A stretch of 35,286 nt of DNA from NCBI RefSeq assembly GCF_004010095.1, contig NZ_RRYD01000005.1:1-35286 (forward strand). Direction: 5' to 3'. The position numbers and the translations under genes were made by a program. The notes under the pieces are model-generated. The model was not told where the DNA came from, searched no databases, and saw nothing but the letters and a program-made list of their open reading frames with translations. The stretch is from Lacticaseibacillus hulanensis (GTDB lineage: Bacteria; Bacillota; Bacilli; Lactobacillales; Lactobacillaceae). Positions 1 through 7,466 of the stretch are shown in pieces. How positions within the stretch are numbered: position 1 is the first letter of the stretch; each line of letters starts with the position of its first letter.

Positions 1-213
1 CGCGTAGGGCGGAGCCCGCAGCCGCTTCCACTCAAAGCGCTTTAGCGCATAGTGTAACTTAACGCGTAGGGCGGAGCCCACAGCCGCTTCCACTCAAAGC
101 GCTTTAGCGCATAGTGTAACTTAACGCGTAGGGCGGAGCCCGCAGCCGCTTCCGCCCAGAGCGCTTTAGCGCATAGTGTAACTTAACGCGCAGTCCGCAG
201 CCGCTTCCGTCAG
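1..213. repeat. 62-bp tandem repeat, three copies plus a partial fourth
   Basis: Three consecutive 62-bp units occupy 1-62, 63-124 and 125-186. A truncated fourth unit starts at 187 and keeps the CGCG start and the GCAGCCGCTTCCG segment. Units 1 and 2 differ by a single base. Unit 3 differs mainly around CCGCCCAGA. Each unit carries a GCGC-TTTA-GCGC stem-loop with a partly paired CACT/AGTG flank, and a second small GGGC-GGA-GCCC hairpin. The window starts exactly on a unit boundary, so the array may continue to the left. Related single copies occur at 19819-19873 and 19935-19992. No coding capacity is convincing here. Confidence 0.9.
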
Positions 214-403
214 TAGTCGTCGCCAGATCCGGACTTGATAAAATCAGCAAGAAAGCAAGTCCCATCCATGCTACAATAAAGCGAATCAACGAAGGCGTTT
301 TTGATTAAACGGGCACGGTTCATAAAGGGTGGCCGCCGGATTTTTTAAATCACCCAACTAATGTTTTGATTGAATTGTTTCGGCGGCTTGAGGAGGATTA
401 TCA
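214..403 (+). other. Leader region of the universal stress protein gene
   Basis: This stretch follows the repeat array and ends in a strong ribosome binding site, AGGAGG at 391-396. I see no clear -35/-10 pair. A short minus-strand frame with a hydrophobic start crosses the region but runs into the repeat array and is not called. Confidence 0.4.
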
Positions 404-859
404 ATGGCAACTGAAGATGATTTTGAAGTAGAGACCATGCATTTCCAGCGCTTGTTACTTGCGGTCGATGATGACGATGATGAATCGAGTCACCGGGCCT
501 TCAACTATGCTTGCACAATTGCGAAGATGTACAACATTACTCTTGGGATTGTCTCTGTGCTGGAGACTGGTGATTTGAATATCTACCAAACGCTGTCGCC
601 AGACGTGTTGAGTGATCGGCGCAGCCAAATTGCATCACACTTGAATACGTACATTACCAAGGCCGAGGCGTTTGGCGTGCAACACGCAGAGCCAATCATC
701 GGTGAGGGCAAGCCGGCACACGTGATTTTGGAAGAAATCGTGCCGTCATTCAAGCCCGATTTGATTATTATTGGTTCTCACGGTACCAAGCACCATTTGG
801 GTAGTGTCGCCGCAGAAATTACCCGTTACGCAAAAACCTCCGTCATCATCGTCCGTTAG
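404..859 (+). CDS. Universal stress protein UspA family, 151 aa
   Basis: A small cytoplasmic single-domain Usp protein. The N-terminal strand LLLAVDDDDDE (about residues 17-27) holds the usual nucleotide-contacting Asp. The C-terminal part has the ATP-binding signature of the family, GSHG at residues 124-127 followed by LGSVA at 132-136 and a final hydrophobic strand SVIIV. That points to an ATP-binding subtype. Length is typical. The ATG at 404 is supported by AGGAGG seven bases upstream. The gene stands alone: the repeat array lies upstream, and a bidirectional terminator separates it from the convergent TetR gene. Usp proteins are linked to stress survival, but the exact partner or signal cannot be read from the sequence. 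Confidence 0.9.
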   Translation: MATEDDFEVETMHFQRLLLAVDDDDDESSHRAFNYACTIAKMYNITLGIVSVLETGDLNIYQTLSPDVLSDRRSQIASHLNTYITKAEAFGVQHAEPIIGEGKPAHVILEEIVPSFKPDLIIIGSHGTKHHLGSVAAEITRYAKTSVIIVR

Positions 860-876
860 TTGCCCATAATCTGAGT

Positions 877-911
877 AAAACACCCCGTAGCCAATCGCTG
901 CGGGGTGTTTT
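877..911. terminator. Bidirectional intrinsic terminator between usp and the TetR gene
   Basis: An inverted repeat with arms AAAACACCCCGTAGC and GCTGCGGGGTGTTTT (one G-U type mismatch) surrounds a five-base loop. A/T tracts on both sides let it work for both convergent genes. Confidence 0.85.
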
Positions 912-916
912 GTGTC

Positions 917-1498
917 TTATTTATCTGAGTTGATTTCGGCTTTAGAGATGTTAGTCGGTGCCTGAGCCACCAGGTGGTTAGTTACTGAGATAAGCGTTGG
1001 AATTGGCGTTCGGAAATCTTCCTTAATCCACTGGACGGTGATTGCATACAGTCCAGCAGTAACGAATCGCTTCCAGTAGTCTGCGTAACTACCGGTAAAC
1101 CAAGGTCGGCGCATGTTGTCCGTGAAGAACTTGCCGATTGTGGTGACGAAAACATCAAAGAGTACCTGGTCACCACCAGCGCTGATGGCTAGTGCTAGCT
1201 TGTCACTGTCATCTTTAATGAGCTGGAAATACTTCGGGGTGATGTTCTCCGCGTTGAGGGGCTCGATTTCCGCGAGGGTTGCGGTTAAATGGCCCATTTC
1301 TCCCGCAAAATAATCATTCAAGACGTCGGTTTTTGATTTATAGTTTCGGTAAAAACCCATTCGGGAAATGCCAGAACGTTCCGAAATCGCACTAATGGTA
1401 ATCTCGTCTAGCGGACGATCCTGCATCAGCAGGAACAACGCTTCTTGGATGCAGGCCCGACTAAAAGCCTGCTGTTCACGAGTATAATCGGTTGCCAT
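917..1498 (-). CDS. TetR/AcrR-family transcriptional regulator, 193 aa
   Basis: A predicted one-component DNA-binding repressor. The N-terminal TetR helix-turn-helix is visible at about residues 10-62, including ITISAISERSGISRMGFYRNY, where the recognition helix matches the family pattern (SGxSxxxFYRxF/Y). The remaining ~130 residues form the variable ligand-binding and dimer domain, with no recognised ligand. I use the ATG at 1498 because AGGAAGGAG lies just upstream of it; a longer frame begins at 1597 without a good ribosome site. The gene is divergent from the AI-2E-family gene at 1866, and the space between holds two clear inverted repeats (1626-1649, 1689-1712). Autoregulation and control of the neighbour are therefore plausible, but this is inference. 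Confidence 0.88.
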   Translation of the reverse strand: MATDYTREQQAFSRACIQEALFLLMQDRPLDEITISAISERSGISRMGFYRNYKSKTDVLNDYFAGEMGHLTATLAEIEPLNAENITPKYFQLIKDDSDKLALAISAGGDQVLFDVFVTTIGKFFTDNMRRPWFTGSYADYWKRFVTAGLYAITVQWIKEDFRTPIPTLISVTNHLVAQAPTNISKAEINSDK

Positions 1499-1625
1499 GC
1501 GCGCTCCTTCCTGCGTGTTTACCACGCACATTGGGTAATTAATCACGATTAGATTGAAGTCATTATAACACGCAATCCTCAATTCGTTGATGCTCACTGG
1601 TGAAAAATACGCGGGGGCTGCCTAT

Positions 1626-1649
1626 AAAATAACGACACCTAGTTATTTT
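1626..1649. promoter_or_regulatory. Inverted repeat, candidate TetR operator
   Basis: Perfect 8-bp arms AAAATAAC and GTTATTTT are separated by eight bases, about 130 bp upstream of the TetR start codon. The geometry fits a dimeric repressor site. Which protein binds is inferred only from position. Confidence 0.4.
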
Positions 1650-1688
1650 AACGTGATCCGGGGAGTGGCCGGCCCGCATTAACCGGAT

Positions 1689-1712
1689 TTACCTGAATAA
1701 TTTATCAGGTAA
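1689..1712. promoter_or_regulatory. Inverted repeat, candidate operator in the tetR/AI-2E intergenic region
   Basis: Perfect 8-bp arms TTACCTGA and TCAGGTAA are separated by eight bases, the same geometry as the repeat at 1626-1649 but a different sequence. The ACCG/CGGT ends extend the symmetry imperfectly. It lies between the divergent TetR and AI-2E-family genes. No convincing promoter pair could be assigned around it. Confidence 0.4.
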
Positions 1713-1865
1713 CGGTCTTGTTATTAACTGGCGTGACATACGTTACATTTGGGCCTTCAGTCTGACAGATTTAGTTGTGAATATGTATTACAATATGTGT
1801 ATTGACGTTTGAAAATGGTTACGTGAGTGGTTGAATACATTTGCGGGCTAGAAAGAGGTGCATCT

Positions 1866-2912
1866 ATGTCGTTTTACGAACGCTTAATTAGTCAAAAACG
1901 TCCGCGACGCTTTGCCGTGCTTATTGTTTTAGGGCTGGTGTTGTGGCTGGCCCGCAGCATGATGAGCACAATTTTGTTCACCTTCATTTTCACCTTCCTG
2001 ATTGTGCGGTTGGTGCGGATGATTCAAAAATACGTACCCGTTAGACCGGTCATGGTGGTTGTGCCCCTGTATATATTAATTGTATTTGGCCTGTATTCCG
2101 TTGTCACAAGGTACGTGCCAGAGATTGCTAAGCAAAGCATCGCCTTGTTTACAAGTGTTCAGGATTTTTACAACAGTACAGAGTTTGATAATAACACCCT
2201 CATGCAATGGTTAATCCATCAAACCAATTCGCTTAACCTTAACGAGCAGGTGAAGGTTGGTGTTGCGACAATCGTTCAGTACGTGACTAATGTTGGGGGG
2301 ATGGTCATCAACGTCCTGCTTGCCCTGATACTGAGCTTCTTTTACACGATTGAACTGGACAGCCTGAATCATTTTGGCCACAACTTTTTGAATTCGACGT
2401 TCGGTTGGCTCTTCCAAGATATTAAATATTTTGCCGACAAATTCATTAATACGTTCGGGATAGTTATTGAGGCACAAATTTTGATTGCACTCGTGAATAC
2501 GGTAATCACGGTCATTACGCTGATATTCCTGCACATGCCGAACATTCCCAGTCTTGGGGTCATGGTCTTTCTCCTGTCGCTCATTCCGGTGGCGGGGGCC
2601 ATCATCTCGGTTGTCCCACTTTCCCTCATTGCGTACACGGTCGGGGGCTGGCAGGATGTGGTGACGATTATCGTCATGATTGTTATCATTCACATGCTTG
2701 AAGCCTACGTTCTGAATCCGAAGTTCATGAGTAGTCGCACAAAGCTGCCAATCTTTTTCACGTTTGTTGTTTTACTCGTTGCCGAGCACATGTGGGGCAC
2801 TTGGGGCCTAATTGTCGGGCTTCCTGTGTTTACATTCTTACTTGATATCCTCGACGTGAAGAAAATTCCCGTGCCAACAATCAAACGAAGGGTGCACAAA
2901 CCGGGTGCATAG
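1866..2912 (+). CDS. AI-2E family transporter (PerM/YdiK-like membrane protein), 348 aa
   Basis: A polytopic membrane protein of the AI-2E/PerM family. It has a hydrophobic N-terminal pair of helices (residues ~18-65), a soluble middle segment (about residues 90-140) and several C-terminal helices, with the family-like stretch GVMVFLLSLIPVAGAIISVVPL and a late PKFMSSRTKLP loop. Members have been proposed as autoinducer-2 exporters or as cation/proton antiporters, so the substrate is uncertain. The ATG at 1866 is preferred to an upstream GTG because GAAAGAGGTG sits just before it. gpmA follows after 65 bp. The divergent TetR regulator may control this gene. Confidence 0.85.
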   Translation: MSFYERLISQKRPRRFAVLIVLGLVLWLARSMMSTILFTFIFTFLIVRLVRMIQKYVPVRPVMVVVPLYILIVFGLYSVVTRYVPEIAKQSIALFTSVQDFYNSTEFDNNTLMQWLIHQTNSLNLNEQVKVGVATIVQYVTNVGGMVINVLLALILSFFYTIELDSLNHFGHNFLNSTFGWLFQDIKYFADKFINTFGIVIEAQILIALVNTVITVITLIFLHMPNIPSLGVMVFLLSLIPVAGAIISVVPLSLIAYTVGGWQDVVTIIVMIVIIHMLEAYVLNPKFMSSRTKLPIFFTFVVLLVAEHMWGTWGLIVGLPVFTFLLDILDVKKIPVPTIKRRVHKPGA

Positions 2913-2977
2913 TGTAAAATGAAAAGGATAAAGCGCCGGGCAACCGGTGTTACAAAAAAAGTGAGGTAATTTCCAAC

Positions 2978-3670
2978 ATGGCAAAATTGGTTCTGATTCG
3001 TCACGGTCAGTCCGAATGGAACTTGGAAAACAAGTTCACCGGCTGGCACGATGTCGACCTTTCCGAACAGGGTGTTCAGGAAGCAAAGACTGCAGGTAAG
3101 AAGCTCAAGGAATCTGGTATTCTCTTCGACCAGGCTTACACGAGTGTTCTGACCCGTGCTATCAAGACGCTGCACTACGCACTGGAAGAAGCTGACCAGC
3201 TTTGGATTCCAGAAACGAAGACCTGGCGTCTTAACGAACGTCACTACGGTGCTCTTCAGGGTCTGAACAAGGCCGAAACTGCTGAAAAGTACGGCGACGA
3301 ACAGGTACACATCTGGCGTCGTTCTTACGACACTCTGCCACCACTTCTGGATGCTGATGACCCAGAATCTGCTGCACAGGACCGTCGTTACGCAGACCTT
3401 GACCCACGGATCATCCCTGGTGGTGAAAACCTTAAGGTCACGCTCGAACGCGTTATCCCATTCTGGGAAGACGAGATTGCTCCTAAGCTCCTTGATGGCA
3501 AGAACGTCATCATCGCTGCTCACGGTAACTCCCTGCGTGCTTTGACCAAGTACATCGAAAACATTTCTGACGCCGACATCATGGACGTTGAAATGGCTAC
3601 CGGTGAACCAGTTGTCTACACCTTCGACGACAAGCTGAAGGTTACCGACAAGACCAAGCTTGGCAAGTAA
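2978..3670 (+). CDS. gpmA: 2,3-bisphosphoglycerate-dependent phosphoglycerate mutase, 230 aa
   Basis: Glycolytic enzyme interconverting 3- and 2-phosphoglycerate in the cytoplasm. The catalytic RHGQ motif gives the phosphorylated His9, with Glu87 in LNERHY and the second His182 in AAHGNSLR. The [12 protein letters not shown] and [14 protein letters not shown] segments are hallmarks of the cofactor-dependent family. Length is as expected. The codon use is visibly more biased than in neighbouring genes (for example uniform CGT and preferred AAG/GAA), as expected for a highly expressed glycolytic gene. GTGAGGT lies before the ATG, and a strong terminator follows. It probably has its own promoter despite the short gap to the upstream gene. 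Confidence 0.97.
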   Translation: MAKLVLIRHGQSEWNLENKFTGWHDVDLSEQGVQEAKTAGKKLKESGILFDQAYTSVLTRAIKTLHYALEEADQLWIPETKTWRLNERHYGALQGLNKAETAEKYGDEQVHIWRRSYDTLPPLLDADDPESAAQDRRYADLDPRIIPGGENLKVTLERVIPFWEDEIAPKLLDGKNVIIAAHGNSLRALTKYIENISDADIMDVEMATGEPVVYTFDDKLKVTDKTKLGK

Positions 3671-3690
3671 TTCATTACCTTGCTGGTTAG

Positions 3691-3723
3691 AAAGCGACTA
3701 CCCCTTGGGTGGCCGCTTTTTTT
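3691..3723 (+). terminator. Intrinsic terminator of gpmA
   Basis: The stem pairs AAAGCG...ACCC with GGGT...CGCTTT around a short loop, with two internal mismatches. It is followed by a run of seven T. Confidence 0.8.
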
Positions 3724-4110
3724 GTGCGCGGCAAATTTACAATTCAAGTCCAGCACGTTATGAACGTTAAATTGCAAAGCACAGCAATTTTACACGTGGA
3801 TGATGCCGAGACGTAACCAATACTTAGAAATAACGACCATCAAGACATCGTGTGACAGTTCGAAAATGCTTTTTTGCAATAATTGCCGCAAAATGAATAA
3901 ATTAACCGTCAATCATAAATTTATAAAACCTAGGTTAAATCTATGAAAAATTTGATGAATACGCTATACATTTTCACCGCCGTCGCGTAACATAAATGTC
4001 AAGAACGTGTCAAAAAGCGGATAGGGGCCGCCGAATTAAATGACACGTGGTGATGCATTATCAGCTATCACTAACAAGTGGGTTATGCTCACGAGTCTGG
4101 AGGCAGTTTT
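3724..4110. other. Intergenic region upstream of the deacetylase gene
   Basis: No gene is supported in these ~390 bases. The middle part is A/T-rich and has two small perfect palindromes side by side, ATAAATTTAT (3915-3924) and AACCTAGGTT (3927-3936). A degenerate WalR-like box lies at 3986-4002. The ribosome site GGAGG is at 4099-4103. Confidence 0.5.
3986..4002 (+). promoter_or_regulatory. Degenerate WalR-like box upstream of the deacetylase gene
   Basis: CGTAAC, five bases, then TGTCAA. Each half differs by one base from the WalR (YycF) half-site TGT(A/T)A(A/T/C). It is worth listing only because better matches precede both NlpC/P60 genes in this window. Confidence 0.25.
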
Positions 4111-5436
4111 ATGAAGTACAAAGGGTTGGGCTTAGCGGTAATTGTTGTTCTAGGATTGGCGGGGTGCAAAAGCGCAGCGTCATTGCCGCCAAAATCACAG
4201 AGCCAGCAATTATTGAAGGCACAAAAAGAACGCATAACGCACTCTGTAATCAAAAAGGCCGCCAGCAATATTCGTGTGCTGGTTCCGCAATCGGAGAAGA
4301 AGCGGGACTTAGTGGATCCAGCGACATATAAGCAGTTTGCTGACGCTGAATTAAGCAAGGTTAAGGGCGAAAAGCGGACCAAGGCGGCTTACGTTACATT
4401 TACGGGAACACCGACGTACCGGAATTTCTGGCGCCTGATTCCAAGCGTGCGGGTGTACCAGAATGTGGATGGTAAAACCAAGCTGAAGCGCACCACCAAG
4501 CTTGATGGCCTGAATGTGGACATGGTGACCGGAGCGAAGGTAACGTTAGCGTCCTTAGTGACGGGGCCAAAGCAAATGCAGGCGTTAAACTACCGGGCGT
4601 TTGCGCAGGCAGTTGCACACAAGGGTTATACCAGCGCGCAATTGCAGCAGGCTAGACAAATTGGTTTCTTTAAAAATCTGCAAGCCGCTAATTTTCGGTT
4701 AGCCGCCGACTCGCTGACCATTTATCCTGACAAAAACCAGTTGGGTATCAAGCAGCTCAAGTTGCCGATGAGCAGCATTGCTGGTTACCTGACTAAGCTG
4801 AATAAGGTGCGCGAACCCGATTTTAGGAACAAAAAGGTCGTCGCACTGACCTTCGATGATGGTCCGAATCCTAAGACCACACCGACTGTGCTTGCGACGC
4901 TAAAGAAGGAACACGTTAAGGCCACGTTCTTCATGGTTGGTTACGAGGTAAAGGCTAATCCACAGCTAACCAGGGCGGTTGTGCATGCGGGGCACGAGGT
5001 TGGCACCCACACGTACGACCACAAGAGTTTGGCATATTTGAATCCGGCTGCCGCACTGCAGGAGATTGTCACAGCATCTGATGCTATGTACGCTGCAACC
5101 GGAACGATGCCAATGATGATGCGGCCACCATACGGAGCGGTTAATGCCGCACACGACAGCAGTATTCCGCTCCCGTCGATTCAGTGGGCGGTTGATTCAC
5201 AGGACTGGCGGGTGCACGCACCGGGACCAATCATCGCGCGAATTAACGCAAGCACGTATCCTGGCAGCATCATTCTCATGCACGATATTCACCCGCAAAG
5301 TGTGGCCGCACTACCAAACGTCATTAAGTCGTTAAAGGCAAAGGGCTACAGTTTCGTGACGGTCAGTGAACTGCTCGGCAAGTACCTGCTGCCGGGTGAG
5401 CAATACTTCGGCAGTGGCGATCACCGTGCAATCTAG
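4111..5436 (+). CDS. Polysaccharide deacetylase lipoprotein, PdaC-like, 441 aa
   Basis: A predicted surface-anchored peptidoglycan deacetylase. The start MKYKGLGLAVIVVLGLAGC is a lipoprotein signal with lipobox LAGC, giving Cys19 as the anchor. Residues ~70-230 resemble the DUF3298/PdaC-type domain that precedes the catalytic part. Residues ~240-425 form the NodB domain with all expected motifs: TFDDGP (Asp249, Asp250), the zinc pair HTYDH (His300, His304), RPPYG (338-342), an Asp-Trp motif DSQDW (362-366) and the late His391 in LMHDIH. It is therefore likely active on cell-wall N-acetyl groups, which affects lysozyme and autolysin sensitivity. Whether GlcNAc or MurNAc is the target is not readable. 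The ATG at 4111 follows GGAGG. The gene stands alone and has its own terminator. Confidence 0.92.
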   Translation: MKYKGLGLAVIVVLGLAGCKSAASLPPKSQSQQLLKAQKERITHSVIKKAASNIRVLVPQSEKKRDLVDPATYKQFADAELSKVKGEKRTKAAYVTFTGTPTYRNFWRLIPSVRVYQNVDGKTKLKRTTKLDGLNVDMVTGAKVTLASLVTGPKQMQALNYRAFAQAVAHKGYTSAQLQQARQIGFFKNLQAANFRLAADSLTIYPDKNQLGIKQLKLPMSSIAGYLTKLNKVREPDFRNKKVVALTFDDGPNPKTTPTVLATLKKEHVKATFFMVGYEVKANPQLTRAVVHAGHEVGTHTYDHKSLAYLNPAAALQEIVTASDAMYAATGTMPMMMRPPYGAVNAAHDSSIPLPSIQWAVDSQDWRVHAPGPIIARINASTYPGSIILMHDIHPQSVAALPNVIKSLKAKGYSFVTVSELLGKYLLPGEQYFGSGDHRAI

Positions 5437-5498
5437 CTGGTATGGCCACCCTTATTTTTGACGCGCCGAGTGATTGTTGAAGTAAAATCTATGTATTG

Positions 5499-5530
5499 AA
5501 AAAGGTCTGGCATTTGCCAGACCTTTTTTT
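5499..5530. terminator. Terminator between the convergent deacetylase and ndk genes
   Basis: AAAAAGGTCTGGC-ATTT-GCCAGACCTTTTTTT: a near-perfect stem with a four-base loop, with T tracts readable on both strands. Confidence 0.9.
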
Positions 5531-5544
5531 AGTGAGTGACAGCG

Positions 5545-5958
5545 TTAGAACCAAATGGGAATTTCCCGTTCAGCACTTTCCTGGCTGTCTGAGCTGTGGA
5601 CAACGTTTTGGATTGGGCCAGGGCCCCATGCACGGCCGAAGTCGCCGCGAATGGTGCCGACAGCAGCTTCAGCTGGGTTTGTTGCACCCGCCATCTTGTG
5701 GAAACATTCGATGATGTCGGTCCCACTAGCAATAATTGCGACAAGGGGGCCGCTTTGCATGAACTTCTCAATGCCAGGGTAGTAGGGCTTGCCGACCAAG
5801 GCCTTGTAGTGTTCGCGCAACTGTTCAGTCGTTGCGGTTGTTACCTTGAGCGCCTCAATCTTGAACCGACGCCGTTCCAGACGGGTGATAACGTCGCCGA
5901 TGTGTCCTGTTGCCACACCATCGGGCTTTACCAAAATCAGTGTTCGTTCTTCAGCCAC
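5545..5958 (-). CDS. ndk: Nucleoside diphosphate kinase, copy 1, 137 aa
   Basis: Transfers the gamma-phosphate of ATP to nucleoside diphosphates through a phospho-histidine. It has the family start RTLILVKPDGV (Lys11), the RRRF segment and the active-site motif NVVHSSDS with His121. The arrangement is complete and the length is normal for a bacterial Ndk. The GTG at 5958 is chosen because AGGAGG lies seven bases upstream; longer frames have no such site. A promoter with TATAAT is visible at 6039-6067. By eye it matches the second Ndk at 6756-7181 in 102 of 137 residues. The two copies are divergently oriented around a thioredoxin-like gene, which suggests duplication followed by separation. 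Confidence 0.94.
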   Translation of the reverse strand: MAEERTLILVKPDGVATGHIGDVITRLERRRFKIEALKVTTATTEQLREHYKALVGKPYYPGIEKFMQSGPLVAIIASGTDIIECFHKMAGATNPAEAAVGTIRGDFGRAWGPGPIQNVVHSSDSQESAEREIPIWF

Positions 5959-6038
5959 ACTCGTGCCTCCTAATGGTTTGCGGTCGGCGTGCATGCCAGC
6001 CGTAACTTTGCTCTGCGATATTTGTGATTACTCTTTTC

Positions 6039-6067
6039 ATTATATTGGTGCGAAATGGTGGGTGCAA
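6039..6067 (-). promoter_or_regulatory. Promoter of ndk copy 1
   Basis: On the minus strand, TTGCAC (-35, 6067-6062) is followed after 17 bases by a perfect TATAAT (-10, 6044-6039), about 80 bp upstream of the GTG start. Confidence 0.65.
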
Positions 6068-6227
6068 CTTGTAAACGTTTTGGTAAGGCGACTTTCCGCA
6101 AAGCGTTCTTATTTCGTAAAACTTCGGCCGAAAGTTACTTACTTTTTGTTTGCTTTTTGATGGAAACATGGGATAATGATGTTAACGCAAGACTCATTTT
6201 TTTATGAGCATGAGGAGGAACTAGGGT

Positions 6228-6566
6228 ATGGAATTATACAAGCCTGAAGTAGTAAGTAACGATGCAGTACGTGAAGTCATTGGCAAGCCGGGGAAGAACG
6301 TAATGTTCCTCACCGCCGATTGGTGCGGCGACTGCAAGGCAATCAAGCCGTTCGTCCAGAAGATTAAGAACCTCGCAACGAGCGAGGGTGCTACCTGGGT
6401 GGACGCCGACCGCGACGCCAACATCGATATTGCAACGGAGCAAGGTCTGCGCGGCATTCCCGCATTCGTTCTTTTCGAAGACGGCAAGCAAGTTGACCAC
6501 ATCGGTAACGGCGAACGGTTGAACCCGAACGATGTTATCGACTGGGTTAACAACAAAGTACTTTAA
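6228..6566 (+). CDS. Thioredoxin-family protein, 112 aa
   Basis: A small cytoplasmic thioredoxin-fold protein. The redox site is WCGDC (Cys33, Cys36) rather than the classical WCGPC, and the cis-proline is Pro78 in RGIPAFVLF. A CGDC active site is seen in lactic-acid-bacterial thioredoxin-like proteins whose exact partners are unknown, so I do not call it trxA. AGGAGG lies at 6213-6218, and a GATAAT -10-like element is at 6172-6177. It sits between the two ndk copies, divergent from the first and codirectional with the second, but has its own terminator, so no operon is implied. Confidence 0.88.
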   Translation: MELYKPEVVSNDAVREVIGKPGKNVMFLTADWCGDCKAIKPFVQKIKNLATSEGATWVDADRDANIDIATEQGLRGIPAFVLFEDGKQVDHIGNGERLNPNDVIDWVNNKVL

Positions 6567-6586
6567 AATAAATTAGCAAAAGTAAC

Positions 6587-6616
6587 AATCCTGTCCTTTT
6601 TGGGCGGGATTTTTTG
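6587..6616 (+). terminator. Terminator of the thioredoxin-like gene
   Basis: AATCCTGTCC and GGGCGGGATT pair around a TTTTT loop and are followed by T-rich sequence. Confidence 0.75.
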
Positions 6617-6755
6617 TTTGTTTGTTTACAATCTTGAAGCATCAATGCTGGCGCGACAAAATTTAAAGAGTTGGTTGCGTTTGGGCCGTCCCATGTGCAG
6701 GACAGTAAGCCAATATAGTACAATGAAAACGAATACATTTACAGGAGGTTCGCTT

Positions 6756-7181
6756 GTGACAGAAGAACGGACGTTGATATTGGTAAAACCAGATGGCGTT
6801 GCGACGGGACACATCGGGGATGTCATTTCGCGACTTGAACGGCGGCGGTTCACCATTGAAGCGCTCAAGGTGGTTCACGCCACGCCGGAGCAGCTGCGCA
6901 AACATTACCCGCAATTAGTCGGGCGTCCATTTTATCCTGAAGTTGAAACGTACATGCTTAGCGGCCCGATTGTCGCAATTATTGCGGCGGGGACGGGAAT
7001 TGTCGAGGATTTCCACAAGATGGCGGGCGTTACCAAGCCACAAGACGCGGCATGCGGGACTATCCGCGGTGATTACGGGCGTGCGTGGCCGGATGGATCA
7101 ATCCGCAATGTCGTTCACAGTTCGGATAGCCCAGAGACGGCGGAGAACGAAATCAAGATTTGGTTTCCAGAGATGCAATGA
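6756..7181 (+). CDS. ndk: Nucleoside diphosphate kinase, copy 2, 141 aa
   Basis: Same reaction as the first Ndk. It keeps RTLILVKPDGV (Lys11), GTIRGDYGRAW and the active-site NVVHSSDS with His121, so nothing suggests decay. It differs from copy 1 mainly at residues 38-100 and has four extra C-terminal residues (PEMQ). The GTG at 6756 follows ACAGGAGG, and a longer in-frame extension back to 6600 overlaps the preceding terminator and is rejected. A TACAAT element at 6719-6724 could be a -10, but no good -35 is seen. Two intact copies within 1.3 kb is unusual. Downstream lies a structured repeat element. Confidence 0.94.
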   Translation: MTEERTLILVKPDGVATGHIGDVISRLERRRFTIEALKVVHATPEQLRKHYPQLVGRPFYPEVETYMLSGPIVAIIAAGTGIVEDFHKMAGVTKPQDAACGTIRGDYGRAWPDGSIRNVVHSSDSPETAENEIKIWFPEMQ

Positions 7182-7242
7182 TGCGCTGTCGTCAGACTAC
7201 AATGTGGCTTTGCACCGGCGCAATTAGCGTCTAACTAGTGCG

Positions 7243-7445
7243 CTCCTTAGCGGTTAAGCTCTCATTTCGTCGCGTAACTCTCTTCCATCAGCTCCGCAAT
7301 GCAAATCAAATTTTTCCCATGCAAAGAAAAGAGGTGTGCCAACCGCAAAAAACGCGGTCGACACACCTCTTTTCTTTGTTGTCACAGCCTTTGACGGTCC
7401 TGCCCAGGCGCGAGCCCTGTACCACTGCGTAACTCTAATTAGCAA
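7243..7445. repeat. Structured intergenic element, copy A (long hairpin)
   Basis: The core is a hairpin with perfect 17-bp arms at 7322-7338 and 7362-7378. Inside its loop is a second ACCGC/GCGGT pair at 7342-7346 and 7354-7358. On the minus strand the hairpin is followed by GGGAAAAATTTGATTTGC, the motif shared by all copies of the family in this window. The right end (CTGTACCACTGCGTAACTC, about 7418-7436) resembles the right end of copy C at about 28333. It lies between the convergent ndk and cutC genes, about 60 bp after the ndk stop. It may act as a bidirectional terminator. No coding frame is credible. Confidence 0.8.
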
Positions 7446-7466
7446 AAACACTAACGCCGGAAATCA

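Noticed and set aside
1..213. CRISPR array
   Set aside because: The units are directly contiguous, with no variable spacers and no cas genes nearby.
104..289. Minus-strand 61-aa frame with hydrophobic start
   Set aside because: It needs a TTG start without a ribosome site and runs into the 62-bp repeat array. The hydrophobic part could be a gene relic, but there is no support.
2211..3545. Long minus-strand and alternative frames over the AI-2E-family and gpmA genes
   Set aside because: They are shadows of strongly supported genes, with compositions (His/Asn- or Cys/Phe-rich) unlike real proteins.
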